From positions 1 through 28,995 of the IMG/VR virus record IMGVR_UViG_3300038825_000912: a stretch of 28,995 bases of DNA; one strand, given 5' to 3'. The translations under genes were made by a program, and so were the position numbers. Position 1 is the first letter of the stretch, and every line of letters starts with the position of its first letter. Shown one piece after another: positions 7,584 through 17,065 of this stretch. The notes under the pieces were generated by a model that did no database searches, had not been told where the DNA came from, and was given only the letters and a program-made list of their open reading frames with translations. The stretch comes from a virus.

Positions 7584-8269
7584 TGGATAGGGCTACTCGA
7601 TTCATTGCCAACAGAAAACAGGATAAGATTAGAGTTGTAAGAGAGCAGCCCTCTGTGCAGTCCATGAGAGAGGGTGAGGAGGTTTTGTACTTTAGAAATC
7701 GTGGAGTGCTTACAAGATACAGAAAAGAACGTGGCAAGCTGTGGACTTCTGATATGCACGAAGGTCGCAATAAACAAGAGGAAGGTACGTTTACAGCATC
7801 AAGATTGGAGTACAGATCATCGTTTGTAGACTATAGAATGTTCATACACAACTTTACAGATGACTTACCCGGAACAAAGATATATATACCTTGGCATGGT
7901 GCGGGAGAACAAACATCTTTTCCAGAGGCTAGGACTTCCTTCTTAGCTCCTTTTGACATGACCTGTCATAAAATAATGATTAGGTTGCCTGAGATGGATA
8001 ACTCTGCCACTGATATTGTTTTCACAATAGAAAGAATTAAAAATCAGGAAACGGCAGACGATGAAGCTACTGTGTGCACATACGATGCTACAGATTCTTG
8101 GAATGATGATAATAATTTCACAATAAGCAAGAACGAATGGACTGCCAATCCAAAAATATCCGCTGGGGAGATGGTTCAAATAGGACTTAATGCAGACAAC
8201 ACAAATATAATCACCAGTGAAAAACATTTTATAATAACTTCTGTATGGAAGGTTATTGTAACAATATAA
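7583..8269 (+). CDS. Virion appendage or tail protein
   Basis: A 228-aa protein, AAAGG six bases before an ATG that overlaps the previous stop. Residues 1-60 are basic and polar, including VLYFRNRGVLTRYRKERGKL, which looks like an attachment region. Residues about 70-228 are beta-rich and end in the pattern FTISKNEWTANPKISAGEMV, then a strand pair (HFIITSVWKVIVTI), as in a jelly-roll-like receptor or capsid-decoration domain. It sits between the tail protein and the ejection-type genes, so a tail or virion surface role is likely. No enzymatic motif seen. Confidence 0.6.
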   Translation: MDRATRFIANRKQDKIRVVREQPSVQSMREGEEVLYFRNRGVLTRYRKERGKLWTSDMHEGRNKQEEGTFTASRLEYRSSFVDYRMFIHNFTDDLPGTKIYIPWHGAGEQTSFPEARTSFLAPFDMTCHKIMIRLPEMDNSATDIVFTIERIKNQETADDEATVCTYDATDSWNDDNNFTISKNEWTANPKISAGEMVQIGLNADNTNIITSEKHFIITSVWKVIVTI

Positions 8270-8281
8270 TCTTTATATTGT
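8261..8281 (+). terminator. AT-only hairpin after virion gene
   Basis: ACAATATAA, a 3-base loop TCT, then TTATATTGT form a perfect 9-bp stem that includes the stop codon of the gene before. A few T-rich bases follow (AAGTTTTATT). The stem has almost no G/C, so it may be a weak terminator, an RNA-processing signal or simple chance. Confidence 0.35.
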
Positions 8282-8316
8282 GATAAAAGTTTTATTAAAT
8301 TCAAAGGAATCACACC

Positions 8317-10266
8317 ATGGATTACAACTCTAACAAATCAAAAGGCTATGTACCGCTATCGTCTGGCCCGAACATGACCGGTTATTATATGGGTGAATCT
8401 CCTAACCTTATGAACATGATGCAGACCGGCGGACAGACTACAGCGGGTGGAGCCGCATTGGCTCGTGCATTGCAAATGCAAAAAGACCAAAGAAGATTAG
8501 AGTCAGCACAAAGAAAAGAAGCTAAGAGACAAAAGAAAGGCGGGCTATTTGGTAGTATTGGTGGCATTGCTGGAGGTCTTTTAGGTGCGGCATTGGCACC
8601 AGTTACAGGGGGTGCAAGTTTAGTATTGGCATCTGGACTAGGAACAGCTTTAGGTAGAAGGGCTGGTGAGGGATTAGGTGCTGGTAAGTCTAGGGGTGTT
8701 GATAGGTCTGGTACTGTATTTGGACAACAATCATTTAGAGATGTAGAGCAGGCAAGTCGTGATTATACGAGAGGTATGGGTGAAAGGGCTTTAGTTTCTG
8801 GTTTAACAGCGGCGGCTACCGCAGGATTTTCTCCCGGTGGCGGTATTTACGGAGCAACTGGCAGGGCCGCAGAGGCTGGTAAGTTAGGTACCATTGGAAC
8901 AAGATTAAGAGAAGGTGCATCTGCTATTGGAAAAGCTGGTGCAAAACTAGGTTTAGGTTCTGGAAAGGCACTAACAACTGCTTCCGGAGAGCTCTTGTCT
9001 AGTGGTTTGCCTGCTAATATAGCTGGCTCTGCTTTAGCAGATACTGTTTTAAAAGGACTTGATAGTCCGGGTGGTAATACTTTTGGTATTTCACAAATGC
9101 CTTCATTGAATGAAGCTGAAATTCTTGGAGATGTTGCTGTTCCTGATTTCGATGTTTCCCTACCAGACTTTTCAAATTTACCACAAGCTCCGAGTGTTAG
9201 TGAAAAGGCATATCTTAGAAGTTTACCAGATGCCATATCGTTAGGAGAAGAGAACGCATTATTAGATGCGGCTCGTACAGCACAAGGTGCTCAAGCAACC
9301 GCAAAAGAAGCAAGTAGGTCAGCGGGCTCCTTAATGGGTTATTTACAAAGGCAAGAATTAGGCCCACTTGCAGACTTTTCACTTAGAAGAGGTTCTAGTT
9401 CAAGCATGGATCCTTCATTAGTTGAAGCTGTTAGTCCTTATTTTAATTTACCAATGTCTCCTTATGGAAGTCCGTCTATGGCCTCTGTTGGAGTAGGCCC
9501 CTTAACAGTTCTTGGAGGGTCTCCGTCATACGGCATGGAAAATGGTGGTCTTATTGGCATGCAAACAGGTGGTTTGACAGCAGAGCAAATTTTAGAACAA
9601 CAAGGTTTACAGGCTACTCCTGAGCAGTTAGCATTGTTTCAAAGATTTGACCCTACTGGCATATCAAGGGCTACGGAGGGTGCTGGTCAAAGTTTGCTTA
9701 ACATGACTGCTGGTCAGGGATTAGCAAGTGCTGGCGGTGGTTTTGGTGCACAGCAAAGTGCTATATCTCAAATAGTAGAACAAGGACAGAAGTCTCTTGA
9801 ACGGGAGATAGAAGATGAACAAAAATCTTACCAGTCACAGGTGATGGGAACTGCGGCAGATATTGTTGCTGGTGGCGGTGAGTTTCGTGAATATCTCCAT
9901 ACCAATGCACCTCAGAATCCTAATGTTGGTGATACATATGCTCGTGGAGGAAAAGAATACGAATGGAATGGTTCTCAATGGGTAGACCTTCGCCAAGCTG
10001 GCGGGCCAAGAGACGACTATGATTATGACGATGATTATTACACAAGCGATGTTAACCTAAAAGAAAACATTGATTTAGTTGGTTTGTCCGATAGTGGTAT
10101 CAACATATATACTTTTGAATATAAAGATAAGAAATATGGTGAAGGCGTGTATCGGGGTGTCATGGCACAAGAGGTTCCTTGGGCATCCTTTGAAGCTAAT
10201 AATGGATACCTTGTTGTAGACTATAGCAAGGTTGATGTAGACTTTGAACAGGTATATAATGGCTAA
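8317..10266 (+). CDS. Glycine-zipper virion protein with C-terminal S74-type self-processing domain
   Basis: A 649-aa protein, AAAGGA eight bases before the ATG. Residues about 73-125 are a glycine/alanine-rich hydrophobic zipper (SIGGIAGGLLGAALAPVTGG) as found in membrane-inserting or pore-forming proteins. The middle is low-complexity and Ala/Gly/Ser-rich. The end (577-649) has the hallmarks of the intramolecular chaperone/peptidase S74 domain: SDVNLK with Ser577 and Lys582 spaced as the catalytic dyad, then YRGVMAQEVP and VVDYSKVDV. It is a short version without the usual long C-terminal helix. Position first in a three-gene set suggests an internal virion protein analogous to T7 gp14; S74 domains usually sit on fibres, so the fusion is notable. 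The domain is well supported, the ejection role is inferred. Confidence 0.8.
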   Translation: MDYNSNKSKGYVPLSSGPNMTGYYMGESPNLMNMMQTGGQTTAGGAALARALQMQKDQRRLESAQRKEAKRQKKGGLFGSIGGIAGGLLGAALAPVTGGASLVLASGLGTALGRRAGEGLGAGKSRGVDRSGTVFGQQSFRDVEQASRDYTRGMGERALVSGLTAAATAGFSPGGGIYGATGRAAEAGKLGTIGTRLREGASAIGKAGAKLGLGSGKALTTASGELLSSGLPANIAGSALADTVLKGLDSPGGNTFGISQMPSLNEAEILGDVAVPDFDVSLPDFSNLPQAPSVSEKAYLRSLPDAISLGEENALLDAARTAQGAQATAKEASRSAGSLMGYLQRQELGPLADFSLRRGSSSSMDPSLVEAVSPYFNLPMSPYGSPSMASVGVGPLTVLGGSPSYGMENGGLIGMQTGGLTAEQILEQQGLQATPEQLALFQRFDPTGISRATEGAGQSLLNMTAGQGLASAGGGFGAQQSAISQIVEQGQKSLEREIEDEQKSYQSQVMGTAADIVAGGGEFREYLHTNAPQNPNVGDTYARGGKEYEWNGSQWVDLRQAGGPRDDYDYDDDYYTSDVNLKENIDLVGLSDSGINIYTFEYKDKKYGEGVYRGVMAQEVPWASFEANNGYLVVDYSKVDVDFEQVYNG

Positions 10267-12076
10267 CGGCCCTAGAAGTATATATAGTAGAAGACAGCGT
10301 ATGGGCCCTGCCCAATACGACAATCCCCTTGCAGACTTTTTAGATAGGTTGCCTGATTATTTTAATCAGTATCAACAGAATCAATTAGCACTTGGTAGGC
10401 AACAACTTCAAGAGAAAAGGTATGAGGAAAATCGTGCATACAGGCAAAGACAGGAAGAGCGTGCTGTAGATCAGCAGAAAATTGAAAATTTAAAATACAT
10501 AGAAGGGCAAAAGCAAGCAGATGCCAACAGAAAAACAGCCGAATTGAATAGGCTTGAAGATAAAAAACGTAACGAGTATGATAATGTATTGGAAGGGATT
10601 TCAAAATATGACTATGGGGCTAAACAAAAAACAGCAAAGGCTTTTGGCTATGAAACTGAAGCTCAAAATTATAGTTCATTAGCGGACAGTCAATTTGATA
10701 ATTTGGTTTCTAGTAGGGAAAAAATTGATAAACTTAAAGAGCTTTCGTCAACAGGTACTTATTACGATGCAAATCCAATAATGAAAGATTTTTCCCCTAA
10801 CGCAATTAATGAATTGAAAGAAAGAGACCCTTTGTATTACGATGATTTTATAAAAGCAAGGAATATATTTTTAGAACAAGAGAAAACTGGTATGCGTTCT
10901 ATGCCTAAAGACGTATCTAGTAGGCTTTCTCAAGTAAATAGTGTTATACTAAACACAGAAACAAAATTAATTGATGCTTATAGAGATATGGGTTATGACG
11001 TTAGGGCAATGCAAGAAGCTCTGGCTAAGGGGGAGGATTTTCAGTTACCAGAGGCTATTAAGGAGACAATGAAATTAACAGGAGGCGACCTTAGTAAAGT
11101 GACAAGCCTTGATAGGGACTTGAAAAATTATATTACCATTAGGAATAATATTCAATCGCAATATAAAATTGTACCGCCTAAACCAAAAGAAGGTGAAGAT
11201 GCTAAGATGATAAAGATGCCTGATGGTACAGTGGTACCTGCGATGTGGGCAGAAACAGCCGGAAATGAGGTGCCTTTTAATATTGCTAGGCCTGATTACG
11301 ATCCAGCCGAGGTGGTTGAGGTGCCAGAAACGGTCACTGAAGCAATCGATAATGAAGACAGAATAAATGCTATGTATATATTGGCATCTGCACCAGAAGA
11401 TTCCTCTGAGTATAAAACAGCAGAGCAGAAAATTGAAGCTTTTAATCGGTTTAAAGAGAAAGAGAGCTTTGCACATGAAAAAGCTCTTGAGCCTACGCTT
11501 AGAGAGAGGATGAGTTTGGCTGGTAAGGAAAAAGCTGAAGAAAAAGCTCGTGGAGAGACAAGCTCAGTTAAGTTTGGTATTGGCCCTGAAGCAAAAATTT
11601 TTAAATTACCAACAAAAGAAAAATCGCCAGAGTATTATGATGAGGTGTTAAAGGCCTTATCCAAAGAGCAGTCAGTGTTGGCAAAGAATCCTGAATTAAA
11701 TCCGGCAAGGGCAAATAAGATTTTAGAAAGGGAAGATGCGATAGTTGCTAACTTGCAACTTGCTATTGACTCAATGCCTAATACTCAAAAATATGGAAAG
11801 ACAAAACAAAAGTATAGAAATTATTTAAAGAAATATTTACGTTCAGGGGGATATCAAAGAAACTTTAAGGGTAATAGAGTTATGGGAACTCGGTATGATC
11901 CCCGTACCGGAATGAGCTTTTTACCACAAGAAGGTGAATTAGAAAAAATATACGCTGAATTGAGTGGTGGTAAAAGCAGTACCCCTATACAGGACATATT
12001 AAATATTGGTGGGGCAATGGCTGATCCGGTTGGTGAGATCGGTTCAGTCCCACTTCCTATTCAATTATTTGAATAG
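10259..12076 (+). CDS. Coiled-coil internal virion protein candidate
   Basis: A 605-aa protein. The ATG at 10259 is preferred over the TTG at 10244 because ACAGG lies six bases before it; the gene overlaps the end of the preceding one by 8 bases. Residues about 40-110 are a long Gln/Glu/Arg-rich coiled coil (RQRQEERAVDQQKIENLKY). The rest is helical and highly charged, with YDPAEVVEVPETVTEAI and a basic C-terminal part (KYGKTKQKYRNYLKKYL). There is no signal peptide and no enzyme motif. Place and make-up recall T7 gp15, the middle ejection protein; this is by analogy only. Confidence 0.6.
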   Translation: MANGPRSIYSRRQRMGPAQYDNPLADFLDRLPDYFNQYQQNQLALGRQQLQEKRYEENRAYRQRQEERAVDQQKIENLKYIEGQKQADANRKTAELNRLEDKKRNEYDNVLEGISKYDYGAKQKTAKAFGYETEAQNYSSLADSQFDNLVSSREKIDKLKELSSTGTYYDANPIMKDFSPNAINELKERDPLYYDDFIKARNIFLEQEKTGMRSMPKDVSSRLSQVNSVILNTETKLIDAYRDMGYDVRAMQEALAKGEDFQLPEAIKETMKLTGGDLSKVTSLDRDLKNYITIRNNIQSQYKIVPPKPKEGEDAKMIKMPDGTVVPAMWAETAGNEVPFNIARPDYDPAEVVEVPETVTEAIDNEDRINAMYILASAPEDSSEYKTAEQKIEAFNRFKEKESFAHEKALEPTLRERMSLAGKEKAEEKARGETSSVKFGIGPEAKIFKLPTKEKSPEYYDEVLKALSKEQSVLAKNPELNPARANKILEREDAIVANLQLAIDSMPNTQKYGKTKQKYRNYLKKYLRSGGYQRNFKGNRVMGTRYDPRTGMSFLPQEGELEKIYAELSGGKSSTPIQDILNIGGAMADPVGEIGSVPLPIQLFE

Positions 12077-12082
12077 TGTGAT

Positions 12083-15000
12083 ATGCCTGAGTCAACGAGT
12101 AAATATTCGTATTACGAAAATCTTATCAATGGTTTATCAGGTGAACTTGATGATCCTTCTATTCAAAAGCTACAAAACACAGGTGACTATTTAGAAGAAG
12201 CTTCTAGTTACGACAATAATTTCTTTGACCCAAATGCCTTTCTTGCCGCCTATAAAGAAAGGGAATCAGATTTTAAGAAACCAAAAGAAGATGAAAATTT
12301 ATATGGTTTTATACCCGGAGACTGGCTACCCGACTGGGTAAAAGCTGGGTACAATCAAAGCATTACTGGATTAGCTGAACAGGTAGCAACTGGTGATGCT
12401 AGATTTGACCTTTCGGGTTATGAGCCCGGTATTCTTGGAGATATTGGTGCTACTGTTGTTTCTTTTTTACAGCCAGCAGACATTGGATTGATGATAGCAG
12501 GCGGTGGGATTGGTGGCTTTGCCGCTAAATCAGCCACAAAAGCCGCAGTGAAAAAAGCCATACAAAAAGGGGTTGGTAAGGGAGTCGCTGTCAGTGATGA
12601 TCTTGTAAAATCTATTATGGGAGAAAATATAGTTGTTAGTACTGGTAAAACACTTGCAAAAAAAGGTAAGGGGATGCCTGCTAGAATAACAACTAATCCG
12701 CTTGACGAAGCAAAAAGAAGACTTGCTATGAATGGCCTGAGTGCTAAGAAGGCCAGTGATATAATTGACACTGCCGCACCCAAGGTATTAAATCAAGCGT
12801 TCCAAGCGGCGACTGTAGGCGGTACTCAATTAGGATTCTATAGTGGATTACAATCAAGCCTTGGGCAAATAGCAGACCCAGAGCAAGAGTTTGATTTATT
12901 AATGAATATTAAAAACGCATCTAAGGGTGCTGTTCTTGGTGCTGTCACTGGTGCTACTGGCCCTGTAGTAAAAACAGCGTTAAAAGGATTGAGCCCTGTT
13001 ACACAAACCCTAGCGGCTAAGGCTGTAGAGACTGCTGAATTTGGTACGATAGCACCTATTATGGAGGGCGAACTGCCTACCCCTGAAGACTATGCACATG
13101 CGGCGGGTGTCATAGGGGCTCTAGGTGCACAAAGATATGCTAGTGGCAAGCTAGTTAAAGGGTATAAAAAAATTACACAAGCTAAGAAGGATGTAAAGCT
13201 TGGTTTAGATGAGGGAGCTAGGATATTAGGTCAGATTGAGACCGACATGAAAATACAACCCAATGAGGTATTTACTGCGAGGGATGGAGCAAAGGTTAGA
13301 GATGTTCGTTTCGACACTAGGACAACTAAGAAAGAACAAAAAACAACGGGCATTGGAACAGAGAAGACTACCTTGACTGAGGACATAGTGAAGTTTAAAG
13401 ACTTTGAGACTGGCAAAGAATTAAACCCTATTAAATTTAGTACTTTTCAACAAAAAGGTTTTACTAGGGGAGGCAAGGGTAGCCCGGCAGAACTTACAAA
13501 GAGAAGAGTAAATGGGATTTTTGAAATAAAGAAAAACTTAAATATGAACGATGCTACTTTTAGCAAAAGGGCAAACTCTAAATATGTTACGGGCGACAAA
13601 AAAGTAATAGGGCAAAACCCAAAGCGTATTGTTAAAGAGATGACACCTGTTGAACAGCTTAAAATGTTAAATCAGATGAGGCACGAGACTAGGGTTATTA
13701 AGTTGAGAGAGAGAATAAAGAGCAGTGGTTGGGAAACAACAATGGTTCCCGATAAGCTACTGTCTGATTACCATAAAATAAAATTTCTTGACAGGTCTGG
13801 AAAAAGATTGCAAACTCAATTTTCTACCGATGTGCAAAACAGAGTAAATAATGCAGACCTTAGATACTTTACTTTATTGGGTCAAATGAGTAGAAGATTT
13901 ACAGAATTAGGCCTTGAGTCTTCTGGTATGGCAAAAGCAAAACAACTCGTTAGCACCAAGGCAAACGAAAAAGCCACACAAGAAGCTATTGAATTAGGTA
14001 GGAAATTACAAGACCCTAACTTTGCCAACGACCCAAAAGTGAGAGAGTATAGAAAAACGCTTGATGATATGTGGGATATAGCAAGGAAAGCAGGTGTAGA
14101 CCTTGGGCCTAAAGAAGAGTTTTATTTTCCTAGAATCATAAAAGAGGATTACTTAAAAGCACTCTCTGGAGACATAGCAAAATTACGGAATAAAGAACCT
14201 CAGTTATTTAATGAAAATGCGATGTATAATAAACCAGAATTTCAAAAAGTTGTTGGAGATATAATCTCTAGCGGCAAGATGTCTGAAAAATCTTTAAATG
14301 CTATCTATGCCCTAGCAGGTGTTAAAAAAGGCACAACTAGGCAGGAAATTCCAGATTTTGATTTAAGGATGTCCAAAGCTTTTCAAAGAATAAATAGCAC
14401 AATAAACACTCAATATTATAACGTAGCTAAAAACCTAGAAATAGCTAGAAAAGCAAAAGATTTACCAGAAGTCATGCTTGAAACAGATGCTAGGTTAGTC
14501 CTTGCTAAATACTCTCATCAATGGGCTAGAAGGGTTTCAAGTGTTGAACAGTTTGGGAATAGGGGTGAGTTTTGGGTACAGTCTATTAGTGGATTGCGTG
14601 AGCTGGGAAGTAATAATAAATACTCAGACAAGCAAAGAAAGGTTTTTAGAGAAGAGGCGAATGTACTTGATAAGATATATAAAATCTATACCAACAACAT
14701 AGAGCTTGACCCCTCCCATAACTGGAAAAGCCCCACGGCTAGAAGGGTCTGGAACGAAATAGTAGATTTTGAGATAGGCTCTAAGATAGGGCTTGGTTTT
14801 GCTACAGTTCCAAACCTTACGCAGTTATCAATATCTACTGCTGTTAAGGCTGGCTATTACCCAGTAGTGAAGGGGATGTATAAGTTAATGACATCTTCAG
14901 AATACAGGAAGCTTATAAAAGAATCTGGTGTTACAAATATATCTTTATATGAATCTTTGGCCGGTCTAAAACCTAGTGATACATTCTTTAATAAGTTTGC

Positions 15001-16069
15001 TGAGGGTGCAACGTGGTTATCTGGATTTAAAAAGATAAATGAAATAAACCAGTTGGTTTCTTCTGCGGCCGCTAAAGAATGGATAGATATGCTACAACCT
15101 ATAGCACAGGGCAAGGGAACTGGGAGGTTTAAAGCAAGGCAGAGTTGGGCTAGGAAAAATTTAAGAGACCTAGGTATATTAGACATTAACAAGATAACCG
15201 ACCGTCAAAAAGCGGAGTCCATGTATCAGTTTGCAAGGGATACGCAATTACAAAGAAATATACTTCAAGAACCACTGGTGTTTAATGACCCAAGGTTTAG
15301 ACCTTTATTTTTGTTTAAGAAATTTGGATACAAACAATTTAACTGGATAAGAGGACAGCTTGGAGATGAATTAAAGAGAGGAAATATATTTCCTATGCTA
15401 CGCTTGGCTTCTGCTGGGTTGCTTGGAGGTGAATTTGTTTCTCTTGCACGAGATAAATTAGCAGAGTTTTATGCGGGTGAAGAAGTGTATGACGAGAATG
15501 AATACTTTTTAGATTACGGCGGTATTAAAGATGTAGCATTTGGAGATAGGAAGCTTAACTCATTGGTTAAGGTAGACAGGATGACATGGGGTGATGTTCT
15601 TGATAGGTTCGCATCCGTAGGTGCATTTGGTATTGCTATGGACGTAGTAGCCGCTGAAAATACGATTAGGGCTTTAGAGTTTGCAGGCAAGCCTGCTTTT
15701 GTTCAAGACTTTGATAAGATATGGTCAGCTATGTCAAGAACCCATGACAATATTAAGGATTATGGTGGTATTGGTGCACTAAAACGTCTTCCAAAATACA
15801 TTGCTCCTGTATTTGGTACTGTTCCTAGAAGACTGGCACAGCAAATAGAACCAGCCGGTCAAAAGAAATCGTATGTTAAATACAGAAAAGGATTAACTCG
15901 CTCAAAAATATTAGATTATATAATAGAAGGCGATGACATAAGAGCTACTAGGCTTATTAAAAATTGGAATAGGACTTTTCCAGAAAACCCTTTATTGTAC
16001 GATGATATATCTGTAGACGAAATCACAAAAAGAATTATTGGAAAGGCAAAGAAAAAGCTTACCCCCTAA
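12083..16069 (+). CDS. Giant (1328 aa) internal virion / DNA-ejection protein candidate
   Basis: The longest gene here. The ATG at 12083 has no good ribosome-binding site; coupling to the gene before (6-base gap) is likely. Residues about 115-148 contain a hydrophobic, glycine-rich segment (LMIAGGGIGGFAAKSATKAA) that could enter a membrane. The body is helical and basic. A PKEEFYFPRIIKEDYL motif lies near 680, and around 1073-1126 comes LFLFKKFGYKQFNWIRGQL followed by a hydrophobic patch, resembling segments of phage large polyvalent proteins. I see no lytic transglycosylase or peptidase active site, unlike T7 gp16, whose length it matches. Its last 11 bases overlap the opposing gene. Confidence 0.65.
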   Translation: MPESTSKYSYYENLINGLSGELDDPSIQKLQNTGDYLEEASSYDNNFFDPNAFLAAYKERESDFKKPKEDENLYGFIPGDWLPDWVKAGYNQSITGLAEQVATGDARFDLSGYEPGILGDIGATVVSFLQPADIGLMIAGGGIGGFAAKSATKAAVKKAIQKGVGKGVAVSDDLVKSIMGENIVVSTGKTLAKKGKGMPARITTNPLDEAKRRLAMNGLSAKKASDIIDTAAPKVLNQAFQAATVGGTQLGFYSGLQSSLGQIADPEQEFDLLMNIKNASKGAVLGAVTGATGPVVKTALKGLSPVTQTLAAKAVETAEFGTIAPIMEGELPTPEDYAHAAGVIGALGAQRYASGKLVKGYKKITQAKKDVKLGLDEGARILGQIETDMKIQPNEVFTARDGAKVRDVRFDTRTTKKEQKTTGIGTEKTTLTEDIVKFKDFETGKELNPIKFSTFQQKGFTRGGKGSPAELTKRRVNGIFEIKKNLNMNDATFSKRANSKYVTGDKKVIGQNPKRIVKEMTPVEQLKMLNQMRHETRVIKLRERIKSSGWETTMVPDKLLSDYHKIKFLDRSGKRLQTQFSTDVQNRVNNADLRYFTLLGQMSRRFTELGLESSGMAKAKQLVSTKANEKATQEAIELGRKLQDPNFANDPKVREYRKTLDDMWDIARKAGVDLGPKEEFYFPRIIKEDYLKALSGDIAKLRNKEPQLFNENAMYNKPEFQKVVGDIISSGKMSEKSLNAIYALAGVKKGTTRQEIPDFDLRMSKAFQRINSTINTQYYNVAKNLEIARKAKDLPEVMLETDARLVLAKYSHQWARRVSSVEQFGNRGEFWVQSISGLRELGSNNKYSDKQRKVFREEANVLDKIYKIYTNNIELDPSHNWKSPTARRVWNEIVDFEIGSKIGLGFATVPNLTQLSISTAVKAGYYPVVKGMYKLMTSSEYRKLIKESGVTNISLYESLAGLKPSDTFFNKFAEGATWLSGFKKINEINQLVSSAAAKEWIDMLQPIAQGKGTGRFKARQSWARKNLRDLGILDINKITDRQKAESMYQFARDTQLQRNILQEPLVFNDPRFRPLFLFKKFGYKQFNWIRGQLGDELKRGNIFPMLRLASAGLLGGEFVSLARDKLAEFYAGEEVYDENEYFLDYGGIKDVAFGDRKLNSLVKVDRMTWGDVLDRFASVGAFGIAMDVVAAENTIRALEFAGKPAFVQDFDKIWSAMSRTHDNIKDYGGIGALKRLPKYIAPVFGTVPRRLAQQIEPAGQKKSYVKYRKGLTRSKILDYIIEGDDIRATRLIKNWNRTFPENPLLYDDISVDEITKRIIGKAKKKLTP

Positions 16070-16256
16070 TCCTCTCGTAACATTCTTCAGACCATTCTGG
16101 AAACCCATGCTTAGTCCAGAAGTCACCTAGCTTTTCCCAATACACTTTTTTTGGAATGACCTTATTTTGTAGGTCTCTTATTAAATCTAATAATTCTTTT
16201 ACCTTATCATCTTCCATATTCTTTTCTTGAATTGGGAAGTCATCTAATATATCCAT
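16059..16256 (-). CDS. Small acidic/aromatic hypothetical protein
   Basis: A 65-aa protein, last gene of the minus-strand unit, overlapping the 3' end of the giant virion gene by 11 bases on the opposite strand. It is helical (VKELLDLIRDLQNKVIPKK) with a Trp/Tyr-rich end (YWEKLGDFWTKHGFPEWSE). Its start is coupled to the previous stop. I do not recognise it. Confidence 0.6.
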   Translation of the reverse strand: MDILDDFPIQEKNMEDDKVKELLDLIRDLQNKVIPKKVYWEKLGDFWTKHGFPEWSEECYERIRG

Positions 16257-16495
16257 TACTTACCCCTTATCTGTAAACCTTGAAGTTCTATTCTTTTATT
16301 CTTTGCATAAGTTGTCCGCTGGCTCTTTGACATTTTCAACCAACACTCTGGAAGTGAAGAGACTCTTGAATCATAACTACTAGCTACGCCACAAAACTCT
16401 CTTTTCTCACCATCAAAATCTCTTATTTCTGGATTATATGTGGCAAAACCACAATGACCGCACCTTTTACCTGTCTTACTACAAATTTCAAACAT
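16256..16495 (-). CDS. Cysteine-containing small protein, putative zinc binder
   Basis: A 79-aa protein with five cysteines: C5, C12 and C15 near the start (CSKTGKRCGHC), C35 and C51 later. The spacing suggests a metal site but does not match a zinc-ribbon family I know. The C-terminus is basic. The start has only a distant G-run upstream (GGGGG about 13 bases before the ATG), so initiation may be weak. Function unknown. Confidence 0.6.
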   Translation of the reverse strand: MFEICSKTGKRCGHCGFATYNPEIRDFDGEKREFCGVASSYDSRVSSLPECWLKMSKSQRTTYAKNKRIELQGLQIRGK

Positions 16496-16580
16496 TGGTG
16501 TAAAAAACCCCCTCTATCTTCCCGTATTTCGCTATATAATAAATTATTCGACATAAGTATCGCCTATTTAAAACGTATTA

Positions 16581-16606
16581 AATAAGGGGGCCGTAGCCCC
16601 CTTATT
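16581..16606. terminator. Perfect hairpin between convergent transcription units
   Basis: AATAAGGGGGC, loop CGTA, GCCCCCTTATT: an 11-bp perfect stem with six G:C pairs. On the minus strand it is followed by T-rich sequence (TTATTTAATACGTTTT). It lies between two minus-strand genes and about 510 bases past the end of the plus-strand virion genes, so it can stop transcripts from either side. Confidence 0.7.
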
Positions 16607-16617
16607 ATAAACAGGCA

Positions 16618-16830
16618 CTAGAAAGGGCTATCTTTCTTCTTGTATGGGTCTTTGAACTGACCAGAGAGGTATCTTTCCCCGTCATCGTTCTCATTTATCC
16701 ACAAAGAAAAGTCTTGCTTCTTTCCGCTGACCATTCCGTTACCGGTATAGTCTGGCTTTTTGTCGCCGTCTTCTTTGTACTTGTTCTTCCACAGTTTGAA
16801 ACTGCCGTCTTTTTGTTTGTATTCAGACAT
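16618..16830 (-). CDS. Small DUF736-like phage protein
   Basis: A 70-aa protein; AGGAG stands six bases before the ATG. It reads MSEYKQKDGSFKLWKNKYKE, then PDYTGNGMVSGKKQDFSLWI and GERYLSGQF: a short beta protein with the order 'KNKYKE - PDYTG - W - GERYLS'. Very similar short proteins are frequent in marine and other phages, and the pattern resembles the DUF736 family. No biochemical role is known to me. It ends ten bases before the terminator-like hairpin. Confidence 0.7.
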   Translation of the reverse strand: MSEYKQKDGSFKLWKNKYKEDGDKKPDYTGNGMVSGKKQDFSLWINENDDGERYLSGQFKDPYKKKDSPF

Positions 16831-16855
16831 GCTGATCTCCTATTTATGAAATGGC

Positions 16856-17065
16856 CTAGTTGTGGTTCTTAGTTTGCCAACCGAATGTGATTTCATCATC
16901 ATCCTTTAACCTACTCCTAAGCCATCTCGTTTCTTTAATGTACTCTTTTTCCAATTCTCTCATTCTATGGTAAGCAGGGCCATTTTGCTGTACCGTGTTA
17001 TTCTTTAGCATCATTTTGTACACTCCGATAATGCCTCTTTTTTTCAATGTCTTATCCTTTGTCAT
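16856..17065 (-). CDS. Basic helical hypothetical protein
   Basis: A 69-aa, strongly basic protein rich in helices (GIIGVYKMMLKNNTVQQNG, then AYHRMRELEKEYIKETRWL). It overlaps the 3' end of the gene before by 14 bases and has no strong ribosome-binding site, so it is probably translated by coupling. It sits next to a putative resolvase. The charge would suit nucleic-acid binding, but nothing else supports that. Confidence 0.55.
   Translation of the reverse strand: MTKDKTLKKRGIIGVYKMMLKNNTVQQNGPAYHRMRELEKEYIKETRWLRSRLKDDDEITFGWQTKNHN

Noticed and set aside
12083-16069. Lytic transglycosylase domain in the giant protein
   Set aside because: No catalytic glutamate motif (ES.f) with the following GLMQ/GLGQ-type motif was found by reading the sequence.
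16500-16560. Sigma-70 promoter before the 79-aa Cys protein
   Set aside because: TATATAAT-like sequence is present, but no -35 box at a proper distance and the region is AT-rich throughout.
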